Part shown: positions 1 through 9,520 of the stretch, piece after piece
Position numbering within the stretch: the stretch's first letter is position 1
Layout of the letters: every line of letters starts with the position of its first letter
Origin: Deltaproteobacteria bacterium
GTDB taxonomy: Bacteria > Lernaellota > Lernaellaia > JACKCT01
Direction of reading: 5' to 3'
Assembly (NCBI GenBank): GCA_027493875.1
Contig: JAOSJX010000024.1
Location: 62,001 to 126,000 of the forward strand
DNA: 64,000 bases
Position numbers and translations under genes: made by a program
The notes under the pieces: model-generated
Database searches by the model: none
The model's input: the letters and a program-made list of their open reading frames with translations, nothing else
What the model was told of the DNA's origin: nothing

Positions 1-1259
1 GTTTCGAGCGCGACGGAAACGACCCCGGAAGTCGTCACGCTGAACGAAGGCGCGTACGACGGCTATTTTGAAGGCGAGATCCAAACCGACGCCGGCGCAC
101 CGGCGTCCGACGGTAAAATCCAGGTTGTCGACGGCGACACGATCACCGTCACCTACGTCGACGCGAACGACGGCGACGGCGGCATCAACGTCCCGAAAAG
201 CGACGTCGTCGAAATCGATTGCGCCCCGCCCGTCTTCGGCGGACTCACCGGCCTCACGCCGCTCGACAACGAAGTCGAATTAACGTGGGACCCCGCCACC
301 GCGCCGGAGGCGATCGTCTATAACGTCTACCGCGCGGACGCGTCCGGCGGGCAGGATTTTGACCAGCCGACCTACGCCGCGGTGGAATCGCCCTTCGTCG
401 ATCCCAACGCGCCGAGCGGCATCGAGTGGTTCTACGTCGTGCGCGCGGCGGACCCCTGGGCAACGACGACGGCAACACCGTCGAACTTTCCGGGACGCCG
501 ACCGGACCCGACCGTCTCTTCTGGGACAACTTCGATTTCGACGCATGGCGGCCGACGCTGTCCCTGCCGGATTGGACCGTCATCGACTATCGCAACGACG
601 AGATGACGTGGTCGGAGGAAAACCAGATCGGCCGGACCTCCGATTACTGGCAGGGAAAATTCGCGATCGCCGACCACGGCGCCGCCGCCGAGTTCATCAA
701 AATGGACGAACAGCTCGTCACGCCGCCCATCGACTGCTCGCGTCACGAGGACGTGAAAATCGCGTTCTCGCACACCTTCTCCAAAGGGCTGTTCGAAACC
801 GCATCCGTGGACTGGTCCTACGACGCGCAAAATTGGACGCCCGTTATTAAATATTGGGCCAGCGGCGAAGGCGAGGAGGAATTCGACGTCCCTGACGCCG
901 ATTTGCACGAGCAGGTTTTCTTCCGTTTCTATTACGCCAACGCACGCCTGACCGGCGAATACTGGGGCGTGGATAACGTCCAGGTCACCGGCGTGCCCAG
1001 CACGGCCCCGCCGATCACCACGACGACCACGACAACCACCACGCCGAGCAGCACGACGACGACGACCATCCCGGCGGATGACGATACGGGCGATGACGAT
1101 ACCGCCGACGACGACACGGTGGACGAGGATACCGGCGATGACGATTCAGCGGACGATGACGCGTCCGACGATGACAACATCGATGACGATAGCGGCGACG
1201 TCGACGAACTCCCGGCGGGAGACGATGACGATGACGACGCCGGCTGCTGCGGCTGCTAA
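1..1259 (+). CDS. Partial surface protein: FN3-like + choice-of-anchor J-like domain, Asp-rich CCGC tail
   Basis: The 5' end lies outside the window. Frame 1 from base 1 encodes a fibronectin-III-like segment (LTWDPATAPEAIVYNVYRA). Around 455-460 the frame changes, and the track ORF at 426 continues it; adding one C to the CCCC run would join VRAAD-PLGNDDGN. The next domain begins WDNFDFDAW and ends YWGVDNVQVTG. It matches, from memory, the choice-of-anchor J (MAM/jelly-roll-like) family and resembles the two proteins at 46.2-49.9 kb. It is followed by a Thr-rich linker, an Asp-rich linker of DDDT-type units, and the terminal DDDDDDAGCCGC. The protein is probably exported and surface-attached. 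Function of the ectodomain is unknown; a carbohydrate-binding or adhesive role is only inference. Confidence 0.7.
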
Positions 1260-1267
1260 GTAACATT

Positions 1268-1347
1268 CAGGTTACAGGCTACAGGTCACAGGTTACAGGT
1301 CACAGGCTACCACGCCGACGGCGTGGCAGGCTGCAGGCTACAGGTTA
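1268..1347. repeat. Heptamer array CAGGYYA, interrupted by a palindrome
   Basis: Six uninterrupted 7-nt units (CAGGTTA, CAGGCTA, CAGGTCA, CAGGTTA, CAGGTCA, CAGGCTA) occupy 1268-1309. The 17-nt palindrome CCACGCCGACGGCGTGG follows, then three more units to 1347. The array lies just after the stop of the first gene, in a convergent intergenic space. No function is known to me. Confidence 0.85.
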
Positions 1348-1549
1348 CCGTGGGGCGCGGACTCGCCGAGGTGAGTCCGCGCCAATTCGCTCCGCGGACT
1401 CACCCGGTGAGTCCGCCGTCGTCCAAGCCTCATGCCACACTCCCTCAAGCCTTTTTCGCACCGTGCCACGCCTCAAGCCGCAAGCCCCACGCCGTTTGAT
1501 TCGCTCCCCCTTACCGCGTTTTGACCGGACGGATCGCGACAACGGCGGA

Positions 1550-1577
1550 CGTATCTCGTATATCGTATGTCGTATGT
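1550..1577. repeat. Heptamer array CGTATNT x4
   Basis: Four adjacent 7-nt units read CGTATCT, CGTATAT, CGTATGT, CGTATGT. The word differs from the array at 1268, but the period is the same. It lies in the same gene-free interval (1260-1942). Confidence 0.8.
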
Positions 1578-1609
1578 CGAAATAAGGCGCGCTGTGGCGC
1601 GGAATGGCC

Positions 1610-1698
1610 GCACGCCGAAGGCGTGGTTATCCGGTTATCGGTTGTTCAGTTATCCGGTTGTTCGGTTGGCCACGCCGAAGGCGTGGTTGTCCGGTTGT
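1610..1698. repeat. Two CACGCCGAAGGCGTGG palindromes separated by TTRTYCGG-type units
   Basis: Near-identical palindromes at about 1610-1626 and 1670-1686 are exactly 60 bp apart. Between and after them run 7-8 nt words such as TTATCCGG, TTATCGG, TTGTTCAG and TTGTTCGG. The palindrome closely matches the one inside the array at 1310-1326. I see no coding sequence here. Confidence 0.75.
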
Positions 1699-1882
1699 TG
1701 CGTTTCGAGAGGCCGGCGGCGAATATTGGGTTCCGGACGCAGATGCGGTGTCGCCCTTGCCGCGACGGATTTCGCGCGCGGAAATGCGCGGCGAGAGAAA
1801 ATCCAAGAACGCACGAAAGCACTAACTTAATGCGTGTCCCGGGTTATCCCTGTTTTCCTACAGGCTCAATGCGCCGGCCCCC

Positions 1883-1938
1883 TGGCTATCGGCTACCGTC
1901 GACCGGCCACTGGCCACTGGCCACCGGCCACCGGCCAC
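1883..1938. repeat. Heptamer array YGGCCAC and variants, 8 units
   Basis: Eight consecutive 7-nt units run TGGCTAT, CGGCTAC, CGTCGAC, CGGCCAC, TGGCCAC, TGGCCAC, CGGCCAC, CGGCCAC. The array ends 4 nt before the stop codon of the next minus-strand gene. It is the fourth period-7 array in about 700 bp. Confidence 0.85.
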
Positions 1939-1942
1939 AAAT

Positions 1943-3484
1943 TCAACATCCGCAGCACGACGCGTCGTCATCGTCGTCGTCATCGTCGTTGTCATTGTTC
2001 GCGTCGTCGTCAATGTCATCGTCCGAATCGTCGCCGGCGGAATCGTCATCGTCATCAACTCCGGCGCACTGTCCCACGCTGTCGAAAAAGGTCCGCCAAT
2101 GTTCGTTGCCGTCCGCGTCGTATTTGAGAACGACCACGTCTCGCCGACCTTCAACGAATGTCGAACCGGCGACGTAAACGCTCCCGTCGTCGGCGAGAGC
2201 CAACCGAGCGTCGCGTTCGTCGGCATTAGCGCTGTCGCCGCAATAGGCGCGCTGCCAAAGCACCTCACCCGCGTTTCCGTATTTGCGAACCATTAAAACG
2301 TCGCCCGCAACGCAATCTTCATCTCCGACGACATCCGACGCCGGATTGGATGCTGTGTAAACGTTCGCCGTGTTATCCACTGCCACGGTGATGGACAAGT
2401 CGTACCAGCTACCGCTTCCGGCCTGATACGAGTCGGACCACCCTTTATCGCCCGAAGCGAGGTATCGTTGGATAAAATACGCAACCGGTGTGTCAGAGGT
2501 AAGACCGGCGACAATCGCGCCGTCGTCCGGCGTCGCCCGAACAGCGATCGGATGCGCGCTTGTAGGTTCTGGGTCGGTCGTGGACCAAATGATCTCGCCG
2601 TCACCGTCAATTTTCGTAACGTTAACGGTATCGGGAAAATAATTCGGATTCGGATCTTCCCAAACCAAACTCGCAAAAATGATCGTCTCGTCTTCGCCGA
2701 TGTCCGCCGCCGCGACAAATTCCGACCCCAAGGGAACTAAGTCAAATATCCATCCATCCAATAGTTCACCGTCCGACGAAAATACCGAAATCTTGGTATT
2801 GCTGGTGGCGTAACAATCATCTGTTGGACACTCGGTCCCGACGACGTAAGCGCGATCGGAACTCCCCAGGAGAAGATCAAGGGCAAATTCGCCGACGGGA
2901 GACTCGACCCAATTTGGAAACCAGGCGTCATCGAGCGCGCCTTCTCGAAAATGAAACACATTGTATTGCCCATAAATGTCGATCATCGTCGCGTACATGA
3001 GCGCATAAACATTGTCCGTTCCTGCCGAAGTGAGAACGAGAACGTGGGCATTCGACATCACCTTTTCCGCAAGTTTCGAACCCATTGTCGAATAGTAAAT
3101 CGCTATGGAGTGGACGAGCCCATCCTCGTCGCCCACGTCGGTATTGTCGCCGGCGAGATAGAAACCCTTCGGTGTCGTCGCAACGTGTTTTGGCGTCACA
3201 TCGACGCTATAGTCGCGCCAGATCTCTGCGCCATCGCCATCGAAAGTCGCGATATAACCCGGGGCGCCGAGGCGATCCGTCGGAAAATGGGAGACGCCGG
3301 TAATGACGATTCCGCCTTCGCCAACGATTCCGAGATCCGCAATGGTATCGGTGCAACCATCACCCGCTTCCATTCCGGTTGAGGCTCTAGCGTTCGCCGA
3401 CGCCACGCACAGGATACCAGCCAAGGCCGCCGCGACCATCGCCGGCAACCGGCAAGCCGCGTCACCAAGTGATTCCGAAGCCAT
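1943..3484 (-). CDS. Exported beta-propeller-like protein with Asp-rich CCGC tail
   Basis: I place the start at ATG 3484 (MASESLGDAACRLP) because it begins a signal peptide ending near SANARAST; the longer track ORF adds an unlikely basic leader. This start overlaps the end of the upstream gene by about 20 nt. The mature part repeats segments such as VVLKYDADGNEHW, VRKYGNAGEVLWQ and DDGSVYVAGST, typical of SBBP/seven-bladed-propeller surface proteins. The C-terminus is an Asp/Asn-rich run followed by ASCCGC. It is probably displayed on the cell surface. Ligand is unknown. The short tail without a membrane helix is shared with other proteins in the window. Confidence 0.75.
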   Translation of the reverse strand: MASESLGDAACRLPAMVAAALAGILCVASANARASTGMEAGDGCTDTIADLGIVGEGGIVITGVSHFPTDRLGAPGYIATFDGDGAEIWRDYSVDVTPKHVATTPKGFYLAGDNTDVGDEDGLVHSIAIYYSTMGSKLAEKVMSNAHVLVLTSAGTDNVYALMYATMIDIYGQYNVFHFREGALDDAWFPNWVESPVGEFALDLLLGSSDRAYVVGTECPTDDCYATSNTKISVFSSDGELLDGWIFDLVPLGSEFVAAADIGEDETIIFASLVWEDPNPNYFPDTVNVTKIDGDGEIIWSTTDPEPTSAHPIAVRATPDDGAIVAGLTSDTPVAYFIQRYLASGDKGWSDSYQAGSGSWYDLSITVAVDNTANVYTASNPASDVVGDEDCVAGDVLMVRKYGNAGEVLWQRAYCGDSANADERDARLALADDGSVYVAGSTFVEGRRDVVVLKYDADGNEHWRTFFDSVGQCAGVDDDDDSAGDDSDDDIDDDANNDNDDDDDDDDASCCGC

Positions 3485-5196
3485 CGATCGACCCTGCTTC
3501 CCACACGATATTGCCTGTGTGGCCGGCTTGCACGACCAAGTACGTTTTGACATTGACGCGACCATTACTTTGATTGCCGCCGATCGCCGCGAAACGGTTG
3601 ATCGACGCGAGCGGGTCAAACGCTGACGGAAGGTCACTCGCGTCTACCCAAGAGACAAAAATCGTACTGTGACCTCCATTGCCGATTCGAACATACGCGC
3701 CGGGCCTTATCAAATCTCCTAGCGCCGCGTAATCGATGTCCGAAGGAAGAGGTCGTTGGGCGGGATCAAGCCATGCGCGACCGGTCACCGTCAGACGCGT
3801 CGGTCCGATCCACCGATTGAGGCGTACAAAAAAAGCCGGCCATTTCCCACGTGTCGAGATTGTCACCTATTCCGTCCTGTTGGACATGGGGCGTGCTCAA
3901 ATTCGACCCGTTGCGGATCGCCCACGACGCGAATTCCGAACACCAATTGAGAGGGGTTGCTTTCCAGTAGGTGATATTGCCGCGCGGCGTCGTATCCGTC
4001 AGCCACTTCGCCGGATATTTCGAACTCCACAATTGGCCGTAGTCCCGCGACGCTTGATTGATGATCTCGGGTATCGGCTCCGTCGGTGCGTACTTTCCCC
4101 ACGCCTGATACCAACACCACAGCTTCTTTCGATCCGCTAAGGACAAGGGTTTTACGGATGTTGCGCGGCGGCCAAGGTGAAACGTCGTTTTCAGGATGTC
4201 CATTTTGTTGAGCACCACGTGCGCGCCGTGGACGACCATCTCGCTGTCACCGAGCGGCTCGATGACGATATCGTCCAGCACATCCGCGTTGCCGCCGCAA
4301 CGTTCGAATTCCGGCGACTCAATCTGAACAAGGAGGGCGCTGCGATGAAGTTGGCCGGAATAATCGGGATCGAGAAGGTCGGCCATTTGCTCCATGAGAA
4401 ACGAGAGGATTTTTCCCAACGGGTGGTCGTAGTTGAAAAAGTCGGTCACCGGAATTCGTCTCGCGATGGAGACGGTGTAGGGCTGTCGTCCGGCGTCGGC
4501 GAGCGCGAATCGGTGGATCGGTCTGCATGCCGCGTTGCCGCCGAAAACGATGCGGGCGTTCTGGAGCGGCCGATCGGTCTTGAGATCCAGCGTCACCGAC
4601 GTATCGTCCGTAAAGCCGTAGTACCAGGGCGGACTGGTACGGCTGATACCGGTCGCCGTCGCGGCGGACATTTCACACCGCACGGATTCGAAACCGGCTA
4701 TCGCTTTCTCGTAGCGCGCATGAGCAACACTTCGCTCCGTCTGAAAACGCGGACGGAGATACGCCGCGCGCAGCATCTCCTCGCCGGACGCATCGATGTC
4801 GAGGTCTCTTGCCGCGTTCGCCGCGAACGATCCCCCAATGCTCGGATCGGCGTCCATTAACCTGGCGATGCGTGTCAACAACGCATTTCGGTCGCTGAGA
4901 ACCGACGACAATCCATCGGGAGGCGTAGGAATATTTATTAAAAAAGATACTCGGGGTGGGGACGATTTGTCCCTGTCGAATCTATTCCCATCGCATGGGG
5001 ATTTTTGAGAGCGTCGGCTAACGACGCGTCGAACCCCTCGAACGGAAGCCGCGCCGAACGGTCCCCTCGGAATGGCTGATTGTCTTAAAAACACCGGCGT
5101 CGGCGTATCGTCCAGGTCCTTGATGTTGACGGGACGCGGCTTGTCGTCGAGGTCCTTCAGATAGACCGGACGCGGTTTGTCGTCGGGAATAACCAC
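3462..5196 (-). CDS. Large protein with C-terminal cysteine-peptidase-like (CHAP/NlpC-like) domain
   Basis: Two ORFs join at a run of seven T (minus strand, about 3830): MAGFF in the first continues as VRLNRWIGPT in the second, giving about 577 residues. The start is GTG 5196. The N-terminus has three 12-residue repeats of the form DDKPRPVYLKDL. A long middle region has no family I recognise. The C-terminal part has NWCSEFASW (Cys near 419), GNGGHSTIFVSW (His near 509) and IGGNQSNGRVNV, an arrangement like CHAP/NlpC/DUF2272-type amidase-peptidases that cut peptidoglycan. No signal peptide is evident. It lies directly after a beta-helix protein, which suggests a phage-tail-derived or secreted effector module; this is inference. 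Confidence 0.6.
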
Positions 5197-5208
5197 GCTT
5201 GCATCCAG

Positions 5209-6220
5209 CTATTTCACCGTCGAGGAGCCGCCGCTGACGATCACCTGCTTATCCGCCGCGATCGTGTCCTTGCCGTCCAGCAGGTCCTTGTCCGCGAAGG
5301 AGAGGTTTTCGATGCCCGTGGCCACGGAGCCCGACTCCACCGCCAACCCGTAGTACTGGTCCGACTTGTACGCCGTTTCGTTCAGGATCTTCACGTGCGC
5401 GATGTCCGTGTCGTCGTCGACGAAAATCGCGTCCCGGATATCCATCGTGCTGTTCATGCGGATGAGGATACCATAGTACTTCAGGATCGGCGTCGCCGTT
5501 TTGATCGTCGTGACGTATTTCGTGGGATCGTCCTCCCACGCCTCGAAGCTCACCAGCGCGTTCTGCCAGCCCAAAACGCCGATCCGCAGGTTATCCTCGA
5601 TGAAATTCTCGCCGATTACCTTCAGGTTCGCGAATTCGATCCCCGCCGCGCCGATCCGGCAATCGTGCGCATAGACGTTGTAAAGCTCCAGCGTCGAGTA
5701 TTTCGCCGCCAGGAAGCCGACAATGCCTTCCTCCGCGGCGCAGTAGTGCATGCGGACTTCGCTGTACTCCGTCACCTCCACCGCCGCCCGGCCCGTGCTC
5801 GCGTTCGTACTCATAAACGCTATGCCCAGAAACACCACGTTTTTTGGCTTTTTCCACATCAAACGGCGGGACGGTGACGGGCTTGTCCGCCTTGGGATTC
5901 CAGTCCCCCGCGCCGTCCGAGGCATTGTAGGGGTCCGCGTCGCCGGACTCGTAGTTGGTCTGATTCCAGACTTCCGTCTGGAACGTCAGGGAACTGCCGC
6001 CGGCCACGAAATTCAAACCCTCGATTTCGATGTAGCCGGAGGTTTCCGTATAAGTCTGCGGCGCGGCCAAGGTTCCCGCGAGATGAATCGTGATGTGCTC
6101 GTCGACCGGATCGGGAAGGATCGCGAGCACCGCCGAAATATGCTCCTTCGCCGTCCCGGACGATAGCCCGTCGTTCCCGTCATCCCCGCTGAGCGCGTTA
6201 ACGTAATAGTCGCTCGCCAT
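5209..6220 (-). CDS. Right-handed beta-helix, tailspike-like protein
   Basis: The N-terminus, DYYVNALSGDDGNDGLSSG, is the pattern seen at the start of parallel beta-helix (DUF1565/pectate-lyase-fold) proteins and many phage tail spikes. The frame breaks near 5850 at a run of six A on the coding strand: DVEKAK in the first ORF continues as NVVFLGIAFMSTN in the second, giving about 337 residues. The second part has short hydrophobic strands spaced as in beta-helix rungs. No signal peptide is visible. The next gene (5196) starts 12 nt downstream, so the two are probably co-transcribed. Substrate is unknown. Confidence 0.6.
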
Positions 6221-6410
6221 AATCGCCTCCCTTTCCCGCTTGGGCGGGTTGATCGTTCGTTCCCGTCACATGAATGACCACCGTTTCCCGCAACGGATCC
6301 GGCAGAAGCTCTAAAATCCCGGTGATTGTTTTCCTCGCCGTTTCCGGCGTTGCGCCGTCCGCGCAATCGTCTCCCTCAAGCGCATTGACATACAGGTCAA
6401 TTGCCATCAT
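6198..6410 (-). pseudogene. Truncated duplicate of the beta-helix protein N-terminus
   Basis: Seventy residues begin MMAIDLYVNALEGDDCADG and continue TARKTITGILELLPDPL. This parallels the first 50 residues of the next gene (DYYVNALSGDDGNDG, AVLAILPDPV). After VIHVTGTN the similarity stops, and the ORF ends inside the start of the full paralogue (22-nt overlap). It is best explained as the stump of a tandem duplicate whose body was deleted. It could still be a small expressed protein. Confidence 0.5.
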
Positions 6411-6425
6411 AACACCACCTGGTGA

Positions 6426-6894
6426 TTACTTGCTTTCGCTATCCGCTCCCGGACTCCCGTTACCCCGGGAACCGGATTTAATTGCATACTGGACAGTATG
6501 CGCTAACCCCCCCCGAGACCGCATATTTATCGAGCCAGCGGCGCGCGCCGCGTACGGCTTGCGTCGTGTTTGTGCCCGAATCGCCGATGTTGAGAACGGC
6601 GTAAAATCCCGGTCGGCGCTCATCAAGGAGTTCTTGAAGCTGTTCCGGATAACCGCGGCCGCGCGGCGCGCCGACGCCCTGCGTATGGCTGTCGCCCGCG
6701 CACAAAATAATGTTCCGCGCCTCTGGCCGGGCTTTTGGAAAGGCTCGGCGCCAATCGTCGTAAAGGCCGTACAGGCCCGAGGCGGCTTCAAACGCCGCGG
6801 CCAGCACGGCCAATCCGAGAATCGACGCTACGACGGCGAACGCAAGCCGCTTCCCGACCGGCAACCGAATCGGTGGGCCGACGTGCGCCGGCAA
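6426..6894 (-). pseudogene. N-terminal fragment of an SGNH/GDSL hydrolase
   Basis: The product starts with a membrane segment (FAVVASILGLAVLAAAF) and contains ILCAGDSHTQGVG, the block I serine motif of SGNH hydrolases (esterase/acetylesterase fold). The downstream blocks, GxND and DxxH, are absent. Reading ends at a run of eight G (minus strand, about 6508-6515). Removing one G extends the frame only to 6426 with non-family sequence. The gene is therefore truncated, not merely frameshifted. An 18-bp perfect palindrome sits at the break, and the tailspike-like group begins immediately downstream. Confidence 0.55.
6484..6501. other. Perfect 8-bp palindrome at a gene truncation point
   Basis: GCATACTG-GA-CAGTATGC has fully complementary 8-nt arms around a 2-nt centre. 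It lies next to an eight-C run, where the SGNH hydrolase loses similarity to its family. It could be a recombination site, an operator or a chance palindrome; I cannot decide. Confidence 0.5.
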
Positions 6895-6936
6895 GCAGCC
6901 TTGCCCCCGCGCTTTGTCTCTTTCCGTCTCTCGTCC

Positions 6937-9093
6937 TTAACCGTCCGATTCCCAGAACCGCCGCCACGGTTTTTCGAAATCCAGCTTCAACGTCATGCCG
7001 TCGAAGGCGATGACGTACGGATTCGTGTCCCACGCCTGCTGCGCGTAGGCGTTGTCGAAGCGCGGATACGGCCCCTGATCCACCGCGTCGCCGCCGACGA
7101 CGAGCGGCCCCGTCCATCCGTATTCGACAAGCCCGACCGACGGCGAATCGTAGGAAACGTCCAAACCGTCGACGCTCAACGACGCCGCGAGAAGGCCGTC
7201 GATGAAATCCTGAAACGTTCCGTCGTCCGAAGCGCGGCCGAGTTCCAGAATCCAGACGTTGGACGGATTATCCGCGATGAGCTCGTAACCGTCCGCCGGC
7301 GGATCGGCCCAGGCCGGCTCCACGTCGGAATACAAAGCCAGATACGCGTCACCCAACCGGCCGAAGGTCCAATGCGTTTCTTCGTGCGTTTCGTCGAACG
7401 CCGCTTTCGGAAAATAGGCGTGCGTGTAGTCTTTGAAGAGAAGGTCGTCGAGCAAGGGAATGGACGGCTTCAAATAAATGGCGACGAGCACGTTGCGGTA
7501 CTGCCCGGCCCGCGGCGTCCACCCGCCGTTCCAATCGGTGGCGAGGTAGTCGCCCGGCATGCCGCCCGGGTACGTCGTGAACACCACGGCGTCGCCGTCC
7601 AGAATCGCCGTCCACATGTGCTGCTGTCCCGCCCACATGCCGGGCTTGTAATCCTGCACGGACGAGAGCTGATAATCCGCCGTTCGATACGTATAGAGGT
7701 TCGCCTCCTCGGTCGCCGGTCCGCGCGACATGGGATCGAGCGCTTTCAACGTTTCCTCGACAAACGCGGTGCCGATGAGCGGACGGAGGATCTCCAGCGC
7801 GCCCCAGTAGCCGTCCCAGAGGTTGTAGTCCTCCATCACCTGCAACGCGCCGGGCATCACCTGCCACGCCGCGTAAGCGGACGCCGACCACCAGAACATG
7901 ACGTCCTCGAAATCGGTGTAACCGATGCCGTACGACGGCCCGTCGTCGATCCAAAAGCCGTCGCGCTGCCGGCTCTCGATCGGATCGGCGTCGTCGTTGG
8001 CGATCGCTTCCAAAACGGCCGGCGGCGCGTACGAGCTCGTGCACAAACCCACGCCGGTGAAATGTCCCGACGACGTGTACGCCCCCTGGCCGAAGAGAAT
8101 CCATTCGATCGTCCGCGTCGATTCGCCTTGGCGGCCCATCACGCTGCCCGGATAGGTGCGCCCGTGCGCCGTGGCGAAATAGCCCTTAAACGAATTGACG
8201 GCCATATCGAACGCGAACAAGTCCAGGGCCATCTCGGCCTTTTCGCGAATCTCCTCGTCCTCCGCGAAATCCACGAGATTCAAAAGCGCCGGCATGTCCT
8301 CGTTGTAATAGACGTTGGAATGAAATTCCGTGAACCCGAAACGCGCGCGCATTTCAAACCACGCGTGCAGGCGGGGAATCGCCTTGTCGATATGGTCCTG
8401 CCCCGTCAGCCCGTCGTTCGTAAACGTCTCGCCGCGGAAATACTGGCCCGCGAGCAGTTCGAGCGAAAGAAAAAGAATCTGATGGTTCTCGGACCAGAAA
8501 ATCATGTGGTCCGATCCGCCCTCGTCCGGCCAGTACTTGAAGTCGAGAAGCGTCTCCTCGATGTCGGCCTTCAAATCGTCCGTCAGATAGGCGCTGTCCT
8601 GTCCCAGATACAAAAGACGCATGATCGACGTCATCCCGAAATCCGCGGTGTCCTCGCGGTTGTCCGCCTTGGTGAGGTTGGCCTGGATCGGGTCTTCGTA
8701 AATTTCCCCGCCTACCGCCACGCGGCAAACCTGGCCGTGCGTCCCGCCGGAGCCGGGGCCCTGGTTGTCGAAGCAGTATTGGAGATATTCCTCGCACCGA
8801 TCGACGTAGCCCGGCGTCGCGGCGATCGGATCGCCCGGGTCGGTATCGTCATCGTCGGCGGCGTCGTCATCCCCGGTATCGTCGTCCGACGAATCGTCGT
8901 CCACGTCGTCGTCCGCCGCCGTGTCGTCGTCGGCGTCGTCATCGAGATCGTCGTCGCCGGCGCTGTCGTCGTCCGGTTCGGTGTCGCCGCCCGACGAATC
9001 GTCATCGTCGTCATCGCACCCGCAGGCGACGAGCGATCCCAACAAGTTAAAAAAACAGATAACGGTGAGAAGAAATATGGGAACAAGCCGCAT
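6937..9093 (-). CDS. Large lipoprotein, possible (alpha/alpha)6-toroid enzyme
   Basis: ATG 9093 (MRLVPIFLLTVI) gives a clean lipoprotein signal with lipobox SLVAC. The longer track start has no such feature and runs into the upstream gene. Right after the cysteine come CGCDDDDDDSSGG and an Asp-rich linker of about 70 residues. The globular part of roughly 600 residues has aromatic and acidic segments such as HMIFWSENHQI, GFTEFHSNVYYNEDM and DGPSYGIGYTDFED. They recall heparinase/alginate-lyase-like helical-toroid enzymes, but I do not recognise an exact family. Expected location is the periplasm or outer surface, tethered by lipid. The upstream neighbour is a nucleotidyltransferase and is probably unrelated. 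Confidence 0.65.
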   Translation of the reverse strand: MRLVPIFLLTVICFFNLLGSLVACGCDDDDDDSSGGDTEPDDDSAGDDDLDDDADDDTAADDDVDDDSSDDDTGDDDAADDDDTDPGDPIAATPGYVDRCEEYLQYCFDNQGPGSGGTHGQVCRVAVGGEIYEDPIQANLTKADNREDTADFGMTSIMRLLYLGQDSAYLTDDLKADIEETLLDFKYWPDEGGSDHMIFWSENHQILFLSLELLAGQYFRGETFTNDGLTGQDHIDKAIPRLHAWFEMRARFGFTEFHSNVYYNEDMPALLNLVDFAEDEEIREKAEMALDLFAFDMAVNSFKGYFATAHGRTYPGSVMGRQGESTRTIEWILFGQGAYTSSGHFTGVGLCTSSYAPPAVLEAIANDDADPIESRQRDGFWIDDGPSYGIGYTDFEDVMFWWSASAYAAWQVMPGALQVMEDYNLWDGYWGALEILRPLIGTAFVEETLKALDPMSRGPATEEANLYTYRTADYQLSSVQDYKPGMWAGQQHMWTAILDGDAVVFTTYPGGMPGDYLATDWNGGWTPRAGQYRNVLVAIYLKPSIPLLDDLLFKDYTHAYFPKAAFDETHEETHWTFGRLGDAYLALYSDVEPAWADPPADGYELIADNPSNVWILELGRASDDGTFQDFIDGLLAASLSVDGLDVSYDSPSVGLVEYGWTGPLVVGGDAVDQGPYPRFDNAYAQQAWDTNPYVIAFDGMTLKLDFEKPWRRFWESDG

Positions 9094-9109
9094 GCTGATT
9101 TTACCATTC

Positions 9110-9454
9110 TTAAGCGAGTGTTTCGGGATGACCGGCATAGAGAACTCTTCCATCCCGTGCGACGCGGTGGGCTAACGAGGCTTTGACGGTAAGAAAACGG
9201 TCGAACTGCGCGCGGGTTTGAACGACGATATCCATCGGAACCATGATGCCGGCTTTCCTCGCATACGCGCGTTGCGCGCGGGCCGTCGCCGTTTCCTCGC
9301 TGTCGGAGACGATGACCAGTATGTCCAGGTCGCTGTCGCCGCCCGGCGATCCCCACGCATGGGAACCGAAAAGGTAAATCGTTTCCGGATGAAATTCCTC
9401 CCGCAACCGTTCCACGATTTCCTTGAGCGCTTTTTCTTTTTCGGATCGGTTCAT
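9110..9454 (-). CDS. MNT-type minimal nucleotidyltransferase, no HEPN partner
   Basis: This 114-residue protein has the pol-beta nucleotidyltransferase signature: IYLFGSHAWG near residue 30, then GGDSDLDILVIV supplying the paired acidic residues, and a later PMDIVV. It matches MNT-domain proteins (MntA-like), which usually sit beside a HEPN-domain toxin and AMPylate it. No HEPN gene is visible on either side: a lipoprotein follows and a 270-bp gap with a palindromic element precedes. It is either an orphan antitoxin or another small nucleotidyltransferase. Confidence 0.75.
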   Translation of the reverse strand: MNRSEKEKALKEIVERLREEFHPETIYLFGSHAWGSPGGDSDLDILVIVSDSEETATARAQRAYARKAGIMVPMDIVVQTRAQFDRFLTVKASLAHRVARDGRVLYAGHPETLA

Positions 9455-9520
9455 CGTTTAAATATAGCCTGCCGGACATAAAAGAAAAACAGCGCGCCTG
9501 GACCCGCCGCGGGGAATCTG

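Noticed and set aside
1260-1942. CRISPR array
   Set aside because: The repeats are 7-8 nt with no spacers, and no cas genes are nearby.
6274-9186. 970-codon open frame on the + strand
   Set aside because: It is the antisense of the large lipoprotein and its neighbours. It is Arg/Val-rich with no domain, and the minus-strand genes have signals, motifs and ribosome sites.
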